Source: Sphingobacterium alimentarium
Lineage (GTDB): Bacteria; Bacteroidota; Bacteroidia; Sphingobacteriales; Sphingobacteriaceae
Direction of reading: 5' to 3'
Assembly (NCBI RefSeq): GCF_004342685.1
Contig: NZ_SMBZ01000031.1
Location: 1-45,396, forward strand
Length of the DNA stretch: 45,396 nt
Under the pieces are notes generated by a model. It made no database searches and was not told the origin of the DNA. It worked only from the letters and a program-made list of their open reading frames with translations. Of the stretch, positions 25,904-34,044 are shown piece by piece (the first letter of the stretch is position 1; every line of letters starts with the position of its first letter). The position numbers and the translations under genes were made by a program.

Positions 25904-28900
25904 TTAGAAGGATAGTGATAAATTAACCCCAAAATTACGTGTAGATGGGAACTGGCCAATTTCAGCACCTTTTTCTACACCACTACTATTCAATGAACCA
26001 AATTCTGGATCAAATGATGGCCAGTTTGAGAACACGAATAAGTCACGTCCATAAACTCCAATAGTCGCTTTTTGGAATTTCATATTCTGCAATAAGTGTG
26101 CAGGTACAGAGTAATCAAATCTCACTTCTCTCAATTTGATGAAATCTGTAGAGAATGTGTTAGACTCAATATTATCTCTGTTGAAATGCTTTCTATAATA
26201 GCTAGGAGCAGATACCACAGTGGTATTTGGCGTGTATGTACCGTCTCCATTATCCTCAACACCTACACCGATAATACCGTTTGTACGACCTGGAAGAGTT
26301 TTATTTAATTTACCTTCTTCCATCAATACTGCATGAGTCAAAGAATATCCTATACCACCGAATTGTCCATCGATTAAGAAGTTCAAACCAAAGTTTTTGT
26401 ATTTGAATTGGTTACCGAAACCGAATTTAGACGTAGCATTTGCATTACCGATATAGATAAGGTCGTCTGTATATTCTGGTAAACCATTTTTATAAATAAT
26501 TTGGCCTTGCTCATTTCTCAGATAACCTAAACCATACATATCCCCAAAACGGCCACCTACACGAGCTTCTACTGTACCTCTAGAACCATAGATAGTCGAC
26601 AATACTAATGCATCAACCATGTTTGGCAATTCATTAATACGTGTGTTGTAATTTGTATAGTTACCAAATACAGACCAGCTGAAACCTTTACTGTTTTTAA
26701 ATACATCGTAGTTTGCTTCCAATTCAAAACCTGTATTTTGAACTTCACCGGCATTGATGATTTGATTTCTATAACCACTAGAAGGGTCAATAGGAGTTTC
26801 TAAGATTTGGTTGTAAGAATAGTTTTTGTAGACTGTCATGTCTAATTTCATCCTATTTCTAAACATACGAAAATCTGTACCCAACTCGTACGATACCGTG
26901 TTTTCATATTTCAAATTTACATCTGGAATAGTGGTAGGATTAGACGCACCACCTGCAAATGAAGGAAGTCTTCTGTACGTGTATGCATTCAGATAAGGTC
27001 TCTTACCGCCACCACCTACACCAGCAACTGTCGCTCTCAATTTCCAGAAGGAAATCTGACTTGGCATGCTAAAGATTTGGGATAAAATCACACTACCATT
27101 AAGAGATGGGTAGAAGAATGCGGATACATCTTGTTTGATAGGTGAGGCTAATGTACTTGACCAGTCCACACGCAATGTACCATCAATAAAGTATGCATCT
27201 TTGTAGCTAAAGTTGGCTAATCCGTACAAACTGTGCACGGCATATTCTTCTCTGCGCGGATTGTAAATTACCGAAGTCGCTGAGTTAGCAAATGAATATA
27301 CATTCGGATAAGAAAGTTTGTTGGTCGATGCATCATCTCTATTGTATTGATTATTCATCATCGAACCACCAAGATTGACACCAAACTTAATATCTTCTTT
27401 TCTACTATTGTTGTATGTCAATAAGAAATCTGCATTCGTCTCTTGTGAGTTGACAGCTTGCTCTCTATAGTATCCGTATGCATACTTATAGGTGTCAAAA
27501 GGACGTTGTTGCGTACGTTTGTCAAAACTGAAATCTATACCCGTACGAACCATTAAATTAAGCTCTTCGTTGAATTTGTAATTCGCTTGGATATTACCTA
27601 TTACGTGGTTTTTGTTTTGACCATTCAACATGTCATAAGACATCGTACGTGGATTGTCCAATAAGTTGGAAAACGGTGTAGTCTGCTCAATACCATATTT
27701 GTCTGGTCTCCAGTTGTCTTCAAACCAAGCCGCATCCATACTAGGCGTCAAACCTCTGATAAAATACATATAACTCTGGTTGTTATATCCTGAGTTTGGT
27801 AAGTTTTCAGCTGACCTTTTGTTGTAGTTGATTTTTGTAGCAATACTTAATTTATCTGTAATTTGATTATTTAAGTTTGCTGCAATGGAATTACGTTTAT
27901 AACCTGTATTCGGAATAATCCAAGAGTTATATACATTCGTATAAGAGAATCTCGCAGATGTCTTTTCTGTAGAACCTGACAAGCTAATGCTGTTTGTCGA
28001 TGTTACATCCGGTTTGAAAAGTTCCTTACGGTTATTTTTGTAAGGTCTCCATAATGAACGCTCAGGTGGAGCCAATCTGTAATATTCTGGATTATATTGA
28101 TAGAACATTTGTCCATCAAATTTAGCTCCCCAAGCTGAAGATGTACTTAACGTGGAAGGGCCATCTTCTGTTTGTCCATAGGAATAGTACAAGTCTTGAC
28201 CTTCATCACCTTGACCATATTCGTATTGATAATCTGGCCAACGATTGATAGTTCCTACAGCGGTATTTGAATTGATAGAAATACCAAATTTACCTTTATT
28301 CTTGTCAGCAGTTTTTGTGGTAATGATAATCGCTCCGCGATGTCCTCTAGAACCGTACAATGCAGCTGCTGCCGGACCTTTCAATACTGTAATGGATTCG
28401 ATATCATCTGGGTTCAAATCGGATAATGAACTACCAAAATCGACAGGTGAATCTGAATCTAAGTAGTTAGAGCTACCATTCGTAGTCATTCTACTACCAG
28501 CTTCCATTACGATACCATCTATAACGATTAAGGCTGTGTTATCTCCCGATAAGGAAGTTTCACCTCTTAATACAATATTATTCGAACCTAATGGACCACC
28601 GCCTGATTTTACGACATTCAGACCCGCTACTTTTCCTGTTAATGCATCTGACCAGTTGTTTGAAATCGCATTTGTAAGGTCTTCGCCAGCAACCGTAGTC
28701 GAGGCATACCCTAATGCTTTCTGATCACGCTTGATACCCAAGGCTGTGACAACGACTTCGTCGATGTTCTCGCTGGATTCGGAAAGAGCAATGGTAACAT
28801 TACTTGCTGCTTGTGTGAACTTTTGTGTATAAGATTGATAACCGATCAGGTTAAATCTTACCTCTGCTCCAGCTGGTACGTCCAGTGAGAAAGTTCCGTT

Positions 28901-29143
28901 TGCACTAGTGGCAGTAGCTGTACGACCATTTACTTGAATGGTGACATTAGAAAGAGCCGTATTTGTGCCCGCATCTACTACTTTACCGGTAATTTTAAGA
29001 GTTTGTTGTACTTCTAATACTCCTCCATTGTAGTAGGGAGAAGCATAGGCACTACCTACAAATGGGCTTGTCATTAAAGCAAGCCAAAGAATCTTGGTTT
29101 GGATGGGTTTTTCCCCGTTTCTCCATGTAATTTTATTCAACAT
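25904..29143 (-). CDS. SusC/RagA-family TonB-linked outer membrane transporter
   Basis: A 1079-aa outer-membrane barrel that imports ligand by TonB energy. After a signal peptide (ending near GSAYAS) comes a carboxypeptidase-regulatory-like domain (about 50-130, LKITGKVVDAGTNTALSNV). Next is the TonB-box region (IDEVVVTALG), a plug with ALTGKVAGLNV and IVLRGETSL-SGDNTALIVIDG, then the SusC signature region with SITVLKGPAAAALYGSRGHRGAI. The 22-strand barrel ends in NFGVNLSLSF. It heads the susC-susD-DUF5689-phosphoesterase operon, 99 bases after glpF. That gap holds three TTAA boxes spaced one helical turn apart. Its ligand is inferred from the surrounding glp genes. Confidence 0.95.
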   Translation of the reverse strand: MLNKITWRNGEKPIQTKILWLALMTSPFVGSAYASPYYNGGVLEVQQTLKITGKVVDAGTNTALSNVTIQVNGRTATATSANGTFSLDVPAGAEVRFNLIGYQSYTQKFTQAASNVTIALSESSENIDEVVVTALGIKRDQKALGYASTTVAGEDLTNAISNNWSDALTGKVAGLNVVKSGGGPLGSNNIVLRGETSLSGDNTALIVIDGIVMEAGSRMTTNGSSNYLDSDSPVDFGSSLSDLNPDDIESITVLKGPAAAALYGSRGHRGAIIITTKTADKNKGKFGISINSNTAVGTINRWPDYQYEYGQGDEGQDLYYSYGQTEDGPSTLSTSSAWGAKFDGQMFYQYNPEYYRLAPPERSLWRPYKNNRKELFKPDVTSTNSISLSGSTEKTSARFSYTNVYNSWIIPNTGYKRNSIAANLNNQITDKLSIATKINYNKRSAENLPNSGYNNQSYMYFIRGLTPSMDAAWFEDNWRPDKYGIEQTTPFSNLLDNPRTMSYDMLNGQNKNHVIGNIQANYKFNEELNLMVRTGIDFSFDKRTQQRPFDTYKYAYGYYREQAVNSQETNADFLLTYNNSRKEDIKFGVNLGGSMMNNQYNRDDASTNKLSYPNVYSFANSATSVIYNPRREEYAVHSLYGLANFSYKDAYFIDGTLRVDWSSTLASPIKQDVSAFFYPSLNGSVILSQIFSMPSQISFWKLRATVAGVGGGGKRPYLNAYTYRRLPSFAGGASNPTTIPDVNLKYENTVSYELGTDFRMFRNRMKLDMTVYKNYSYNQILETPIDPSSGYRNQIINAGEVQNTGFELEANYDVFKNSKGFSWSVFGNYTNYNTRINELPNMVDALVLSTIYGSRGTVEARVGGRFGDMYGLGYLRNEQGQIIYKNGLPEYTDDLIYIGNANATSKFGFGNQFKYKNFGLNFLIDGQFGGIGYSLTHAVLMEEGKLNKTLPGRTNGIIGVGVEDNGDGTYTPNTTVVSAPSYYRKHFNRDNIESNTFSTDFIKLREVRFDYSVPAHLLQNMKFQKATIGVYGRDLFVFSNWPSFDPEFGSLNSSGVEKGAEIGQFPSTRNFGVNLSLSF

Positions 29144-29195
29144 AGGATTATTGTTAATTCGTCGCTAAAATTGCAAAACTTATATTATCTCATTG

Positions 29196-29227
29196 TTAAG
29201 CCAGTGTTAACCCAGCTTAAGGTTATA
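29196..29227 (-). promoter_or_regulatory. Phased TTAA repeats upstream of susC
   Basis: Boxes GTTAA (29196-29200), GTTAA (29207-29211) and CTTAA (29217-29221) recur every 10-11 bases in the 99-base gap between glpF and susC, on one face of the helix. They may bind a regulator of the susC transcript. This is pattern only. Confidence 0.35.
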
Positions 29228-29242
29228 CTTTTGATTATACTT

Positions 29243-29968
29243 TTAATGGATTAAATGATATAATCCAGCAGCAACTGCTGCACCCAATAAAGGTCCTAAA
29301 ACAGGAACCCACGCATATTCGATATTGAAAGCGGCTTTGTTTTTTATTGGAAGCAAAGCATGCATTATCCGCGGACCTAAATCTCTAGCTGGATTGATAG
29401 CATAGCCGGTAGTACCTCCCAAAGAAAGACCTATTGCCCATACCAAAATTGCAACCGGCAGTCCGCCAATAGATCCAAGCCCGATTGGCGTAGTAGAATC
29501 TAGAGTAGCGTCTTTGAAATGCAAAATGGTAAATATGAGCACAAACGTGCCGATGGCTTCACTTAATAAATTGCGTGGAAGGTTTTTGATTGCTGGTGCT
29601 GTACAGAATACCGCTTGTTTGGCTCCGGCATCATCCGTTTGATCAAAATGATCTTTATACATAGACCACACCAAAAATGCACCCAGCATAGCTCCCGCCA
29701 ATTGAACGCCCATATATTGGAGTGCTGTAATCAAATCCAATTGTCCCATCAAATAAACGGACAAAGTAACAGCACAATTCAAATGCGCACCGCTATATGG
29801 AGCTGCTATCGTCACACCGACAAATACAGCAAATGCCCAAGCGCTAGTGATTACGATCCAGCCCGAATTATTTCCAATAGTTTTGTTTAATGCTACATTG
29901 GCTACAACGCCCCCTCCCAGAAGGATTAAAACAGCAGTACCAATGAATTCGGCTAATAAAGGTGTCAT
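29243..29968 (-). CDS. glpF: Glycerol uptake facilitator (MIP/aquaglyceroporin) with atypical NCA motif
   Basis: An inner-membrane channel of the MIP family, 241 aa with six membrane helices and two half-helix loops. The second loop has the normal motif with the glycerol-channel Asp, N192-P193-A194-R195-D196. The first loop reads N64-C65-A66 (SGAHLNCAVTL) where GlpF has NPA, so a proline is replaced by cysteine. The filter tryptophan (W44, equivalent to W48 of E. coli GlpF) and R195 are kept, and Y189 stands where GlpF has F200. It lies 34 bases downstream of glpK in a glpD-glpK-glpF operon, so glycerol (or a similar polyol) is the expected cargo. Confidence 0.9.
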   Translation of the reverse strand: MTPLLAEFIGTAVLILLGGGVVANVALNKTIGNNSGWIVITSAWAFAVFVGVTIAAPYSGAHLNCAVTLSVYLMGQLDLITALQYMGVQLAGAMLGAFLVWSMYKDHFDQTDDAGAKQAVFCTAPAIKNLPRNLLSEAIGTFVLIFTILHFKDATLDSTTPIGLGSIGGLPVAILVWAIGLSLGGTTGYAINPARDLGPRIMHALLPIKNKAAFNIEYAWVPVLGPLLGAAVAAGLYHLIH

Positions 29969-30002
29969 AATAGTTTGTTTAATTAATTAATTAATTATAT
30001 GA

Positions 30003-31505
30003 TTAGTCTTTATAGTTAGCCCAAAATTTAGCGGTTTCAGTCGCTCTTTTCCATTCTTTGAGTTGAGCTTGATGATTCTCCACGTCCCCAGCGTACTTAA
30101 ATCTCTTGTCTTCTTTCCATAAAGATTTCAATTCCTCAATATCCTTCCAAAAGCCTACCGCCAAACCAGCTAAAAATGCTGCTCCCATAGCCGTAGTTTC
30201 GGTTATGCTTGGGCGAATTACTTGTGTCTGTATGATATCGGCCTGAATTTGCATCAAGAAGTTGTTGCCGGTAGCTCCGCCATCAACCCGAAGTTCCTGA
30301 ATGCTGCGGTTAGAATCATTTTCCATGGCTTTAATGATATCGTGCGTTTGGAAAGCTATACTTTCTAAGGCTGCGCGCGCAATATGCGCATCATTCGACC
30401 CACGAGACAAGCCTACCAAAGTACCTCGTGCGTCGGCATTCCAATGTGGAGCGCCTAAACCTGAAAATGCAGGAACCAAATACACGCCATTGGTATCGGA
30501 TACGCTCGTAGCCAAACCTTCTACATCGGAGGATTTTTTTATAATTCCTAATTCATCACGAAGCCATTGAACGACCGCACCTCCGATAAATATACTACCC
30601 TCGAGTGCGTATTTGACTTCATCACCAATTTTCCAAGCAACGGTAGTCACGAGCTTGTTTTTTGAGATGACAGGCTTGTCGCCTATATTCATCAATAAAA
30701 AGCAACCTGTGCCGTAGGTATTTTTTGCCATTCCTTCTTCCGTACACAATTGACCGAATAGGGCAGCCTGTTGGTCTCCCGCAATACCAGCAATAGGTAT
30801 GTTTACATTACCTATTTCCAAAGCAGTGTGTCCATATAATTCCGAACTACTCTTTACTTCTGGAAGCATCGATTTTGGGATGTCGAAGATTTGCAGCAAT
30901 TCATCATCCCAAGCTAGCGTATGAATGTTAAGTAGGAGTGACCGCGAAGCGTTGGTCACATCAGTAATGTGTTTTTCACCTTTGGTGAGGTTGTACACTA
31001 ACCAAGAATCCACGGTGCCGAATGCTAACTCCCCGTTATCGGCCATTTTTCGTGCTCCCTCCACATTTTCCAGAATCCAATTTATTTTGGAAGCCGAAAA
31101 GTAAGCGTCGATCAGGAGACCTGTTTTTTCTTGAATAAGCGTATCTAATCCTTTGTCTGCTATAGATTTGCAGTATTCGGCTGTACGACGGTCTTGCCAT
31201 ACTATAGCATTACAGATCGGTTTCCCCGTTTTGCGGTGCCACACCACGGTGGTTTCACGCTGATTGGTGATGCCGATTCCTTTAATAGAGTCAAGTTTCA
31301 CATTAGCTTTCGCGATGACTTCGGTCATGACAGCGAGCTGCGTAGACCAGATTTCCTGCGCATCATGCTCCACCCACCCGGATTGGGGGTAGATCTGCCG
31401 GAATTCTTTTTGTGCCACCTCGACTATTTCGCCATCGTGGTTGAATAAGATGGCTCGCGAGCTAGTGGTACCTTGATCTAAGGAAAGAATAAATTCCTTT
31501 TTCAT
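30003..31505 (-). CDS. glpK: Glycerol kinase
   Basis: Phosphorylates glycerol with ATP to sn-glycerol-3-phosphate in the cytoplasm. The 500-aa length and sequence match GlpK throughout: [74 protein letters not shown] and [13 protein letters not shown]. The two FGGY signature regions ([11 protein letters not shown] and the VDGGA region) are intact. It sits 31 bases after glpD and 34 bases before glpF. Confidence 0.96.
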   Translation of the reverse strand: MKKEFILSLDQGTTSSRAILFNHDGEIVEVAQKEFRQIYPQSGWVEHDAQEIWSTQLAVMTEVIAKANVKLDSIKGIGITNQRETTVVWHRKTGKPICNAIVWQDRRTAEYCKSIADKGLDTLIQEKTGLLIDAYFSASKINWILENVEGARKMADNGELAFGTVDSWLVYNLTKGEKHITDVTNASRSLLLNIHTLAWDDELLQIFDIPKSMLPEVKSSSELYGHTALEIGNVNIPIAGIAGDQQAALFGQLCTEEGMAKNTYGTGCFLLMNIGDKPVISKNKLVTTVAWKIGDEVKYALEGSIFIGGAVVQWLRDELGIIKKSSDVEGLATSVSDTNGVYLVPAFSGLGAPHWNADARGTLVGLSRGSNDAHIARAALESIAFQTHDIIKAMENDSNRSIQELRVDGGATGNNFLMQIQADIIQTQVIRPSITETTAMGAAFLAGLAVGFWKDIEELKSLWKEDKRFKYAGDVENHQAQLKEWKRATETAKFWANYKD

Positions 31506-31536
31506 ATCAAATTTGGTTTATAGGGTTACAATGTTA

Positions 31537-33102
31537 TTACAGTGTATAGTTTTTTACTAATTGTGTATAGCTATCCAACTGTGATTTTACCCAATTTTCA
31601 TCTTTTTGGAGCTCTGTAGCCATGATTTCAGCGACACGAGGTGCAGCTTGTAATGAAGCTTTGGCATCCAATAAAAGAAAACGGATTCTTCTTGCTAAGA
31701 AATCTTCTATATTATAAATCATTTCATTTCTACAAGACCACACAACCTCTGCTTCAATAAAGTCAAAGTCTTTATGTAATCTATTGCCAAGAGACGGATT
31801 TTCGTTAGCAAGATTGATGATCTCTTGTGTGTCAGAACCATAAACTTGCCAATGTCCTGCTTGTCTCTCTGTCGTGTATCCATGAATTTTTAACGTTGTC
31901 GTCGCACAAGGTGTTGGCGTCAAGCCTCCGACACCGATCGCCAAATCCACCGTTTCTTCGGCCATTTTGCGGTAAGTAGTCCATTTTCCTCCCGTAATGG
32001 TGATTAGATCAGATTTACTTTTTATTAATTTGTGATCACGAGAAATTTCTTTTGTACTGTTGCTATCCTTGTCAGTAGGAGCGGCCAAAGGTCGCAGACC
32101 TGCAAATACACTCAACACATCTTGACGAGTCGGGGCATTGTCCAAATAAGCATCAGCTGTTTTTAGAATAAACTCAATCTCTTCTTCAAGTGGACGTGGT
32201 TCGATCTGATGTTCGTTAAGTGGTGTATCCGTCGTGCCTAATAACACTTTGCCATGCCATGGCACACCAAATAATACACGTCCGTCGCTCGTCTCTGGAA
32301 TCATCAAAGCATCAATATTGCCCAAAAACTTCTTGTCAATAACAATATGAGCACCTTGACTCGGACGAACCAAGTTCTTGTGAGCTGCAACATCTAATTT
32401 CAAAATATCATCGACGAAAATACCTGTAGCATTGATTACAGCTTTCGATTTTATTTTATAGGTTTTATTGCTTCCGCTATCCAAAAATTCCAAACCTATT
32501 ACCTTGCCGTTTTCATCTTTGGTAATGGCTGTAGCTTCTGCATAATTCAATACCACCGCACCATGCTCACTAGCGGTTTGACCAAGATTAAGTGCCAATC
32601 GCGCATCGTCAAACTGACCATCGAAATATTGAACACCACCAATAAGGTTCTTCTGTTTCACTTTCGGTAGTTTTTCGATAACCTCTTTTTTACTAAGTAA
32701 AGTAGACTGTCCGATACGAAGTTTGCCAGCCATCCAATCGTATAGTTTTAATCCAATTAAAAATTTCATTTTATTGAAAAAACTATAAGACGGAATTACA
32801 AAACTCTGTACAAATGAAACGTGTGGCGCATTCTTGAATATTAAACCACGCTCTTTGAGTGCTGACATGACAAGCTTCACATCTCCATTCGCCAAATAGC
32901 GAACTCCACCATGCACCAGCTTCGTGCTCTTGCTGGATGTACCTTTTGCAAAGTCATATTTTTCAATGAGTAATGTTTTGTAACCTCGAGATGCGGCATC
33001 AACAGCTATACCTAGGCCTGTAGCACCTCCACCAATAATAGTAATATCCCATTGTGAAGTGCTTTCTATGCGCTCAATAGCTTCGTTTCTAGTGAATTTC
33101 AT
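31537..33102 (-). CDS. glpD: Aerobic glycerol-3-phosphate dehydrogenase (FAD)
   Basis: A membrane-associated flavoprotein that oxidises glycerol-3-phosphate to dihydroxyacetone phosphate and feeds electrons to quinone. The 521-aa protein has the N-terminal FAD-binding motif (IIGGGATGLGIAVDAASRG, about residues 21-39), the family motif GTSSKSTKLVHGGVRYL, and later motifs VFAGLRPL and ITGGKWTTYRKMAE. A C-terminal helical domain (about 390-520) is present. It is the first gene of the minus-strand glp locus, divergent from the DeoR-type regulator, and shares a 127-base promoter region with it that holds inverted AAACGAAA/TTTCGTTT boxes. Confidence 0.96.
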   Translation of the reverse strand: MKFTRNEAIERIESTSQWDITIIGGGATGLGIAVDAASRGYKTLLIEKYDFAKGTSSKSTKLVHGGVRYLANGDVKLVMSALKERGLIFKNAPHVSFVQSFVIPSYSFFNKMKFLIGLKLYDWMAGKLRIGQSTLLSKKEVIEKLPKVKQKNLIGGVQYFDGQFDDARLALNLGQTASEHGAVVLNYAEATAITKDENGKVIGLEFLDSGSNKTYKIKSKAVINATGIFVDDILKLDVAAHKNLVRPSQGAHIVIDKKFLGNIDALMIPETSDGRVLFGVPWHGKVLLGTTDTPLNEHQIEPRPLEEEIEFILKTADAYLDNAPTRQDVLSVFAGLRPLAAPTDKDSNSTKEISRDHKLIKSKSDLITITGGKWTTYRKMAEETVDLAIGVGGLTPTPCATTTLKIHGYTTERQAGHWQVYGSDTQEIINLANENPSLGNRLHKDFDFIEAEVVWSCRNEMIYNIEDFLARRIRFLLLDAKASLQAAPRVAEIMATELQKDENWVKSQLDSYTQLVKNYTL

Positions 33103-33153
33103 TTTGAATTAATGTAATTTTGTTTTGGTTATCATGTAAAATTATAAAAAAAC

Positions 33154-33205
33154 GTAAACAAACGAAACTTATTGAAATTATTTTTTTACTTCTACTTTCG
33201 TTTAC
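33154..33205. promoter_or_regulatory. Candidate DeoR-type operator between glpD and the regulator
   Basis: AAACGAAA (33160-33167) and its inverted copy TTTCGTTT (33196-33203) face each other in the glpD/regulator divergent gap, flanked by GTAAAC (33154-33159) and GTTTAC (33200-33205). Each half sits close to one gene's promoter zone, so one repressor could control both directions and itself. E. coli GlpR uses a different but also TTCG-centred palindrome. Inference from pattern. Confidence 0.5.
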
Positions 33206-33229
33206 CAATAAATTTTATATATTTAAATT

Positions 33230-33991
33230 ATGAATAATGTAGAGCGGCATCAACATATAATCAAGGAAGTAAACCTTAAAGGACATATCTCCGTCGTGGA
33301 ATTATGCGAAAGTTTGGGCGTCTCATCCGTAACTATTCGAAAGGATTTACAATTTTTAGAAGATTCGGGGTTGGTCTATCGTACACACGGTGGGGTGACT
33401 AAGCACAATCCTTATCAGACGGATCGATCCGTCATAGAAAAAGAAAAAATCCACGAAAATGAAAAACGAGCGATTGCTAAGCGTGCCGCTGAATTTATTA
33501 CGAATAATGATTCTGTAATTATTGGCTCCGGGACGACGACACAGTTTTTTGCGCGCGAGATTATGCCTCAGGGTCACTTGACGGTCGTGACCTCTGCTCT
33601 CAATGTTACATTAGAGTTGCTCAAGCATCCAAATATTGAGGTAATCCAATTGGGTGGGTCTGTGCGACAAACTTCTTCTTCCGTGACGGGGCAGTATGCT
33701 ATTCATACACTTGATCAATTCTTCTGCTCAAAATTATTTCTAGGCGTGGATGGAATTGATTTGGAATATGGAATTTCCACAACGAGTGCCCAAGAAGCCA
33801 TGTTGAACCAAAAAATGATTGAGGTCGCACATCAAGTAATTGTATTGGCAGATTCCAGTAAATTTAGCCGCAAGAGCTTCGGAAAAATTACTGATTTAGT
33901 AAATATTGATGTCATCATTAGCGATGAAATTCCGCCTGCTTTCATGGAATTATTCGACTCCTTAGGTATTCAGACCATTATTTGTAAGTAA
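33230..33991 (+). CDS. glpR: DeoR/GlpR-family transcriptional regulator
   Basis: A 253-aa repressor-type protein. The N-terminal DeoR helix-turn-helix (about 5-57) has the signature VVELCESLGVSSVTIRKDL-FLEDSGLVYRTHGG. The C-terminal DeoRC sensor domain (about 75-230) has the SGTTT motif (residues about 103-107) that binds a sugar-phosphate effector. Divergence from glpD and the glp content of the locus point to glycerol-3-phosphate as effector and to a GlpR role. The family call is firm; the symbol rests on context. Confidence 0.87.
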   Translation: MNNVERHQHIIKEVNLKGHISVVELCESLGVSSVTIRKDLQFLEDSGLVYRTHGGVTKHNPYQTDRSVIEKEKIHENEKRAIAKRAAEFITNNDSVIIGSGTTTQFFAREIMPQGHLTVVTSALNVTLELLKHPNIEVIQLGGSVRQTSSSVTGQYAIHTLDQFFCSKLFLGVDGIDLEYGISTTSAQEAMLNQKMIEVAHQVIVLADSSKFSRKSFGKITDLVNIDVIISDEIPPAFMELFDSLGIQTIICK

Positions 33992-34044
33992 AACAATTAA
34001 ACGCCTTAATAACTAATTAATTTTTTTATTGTTATATTCAATGT

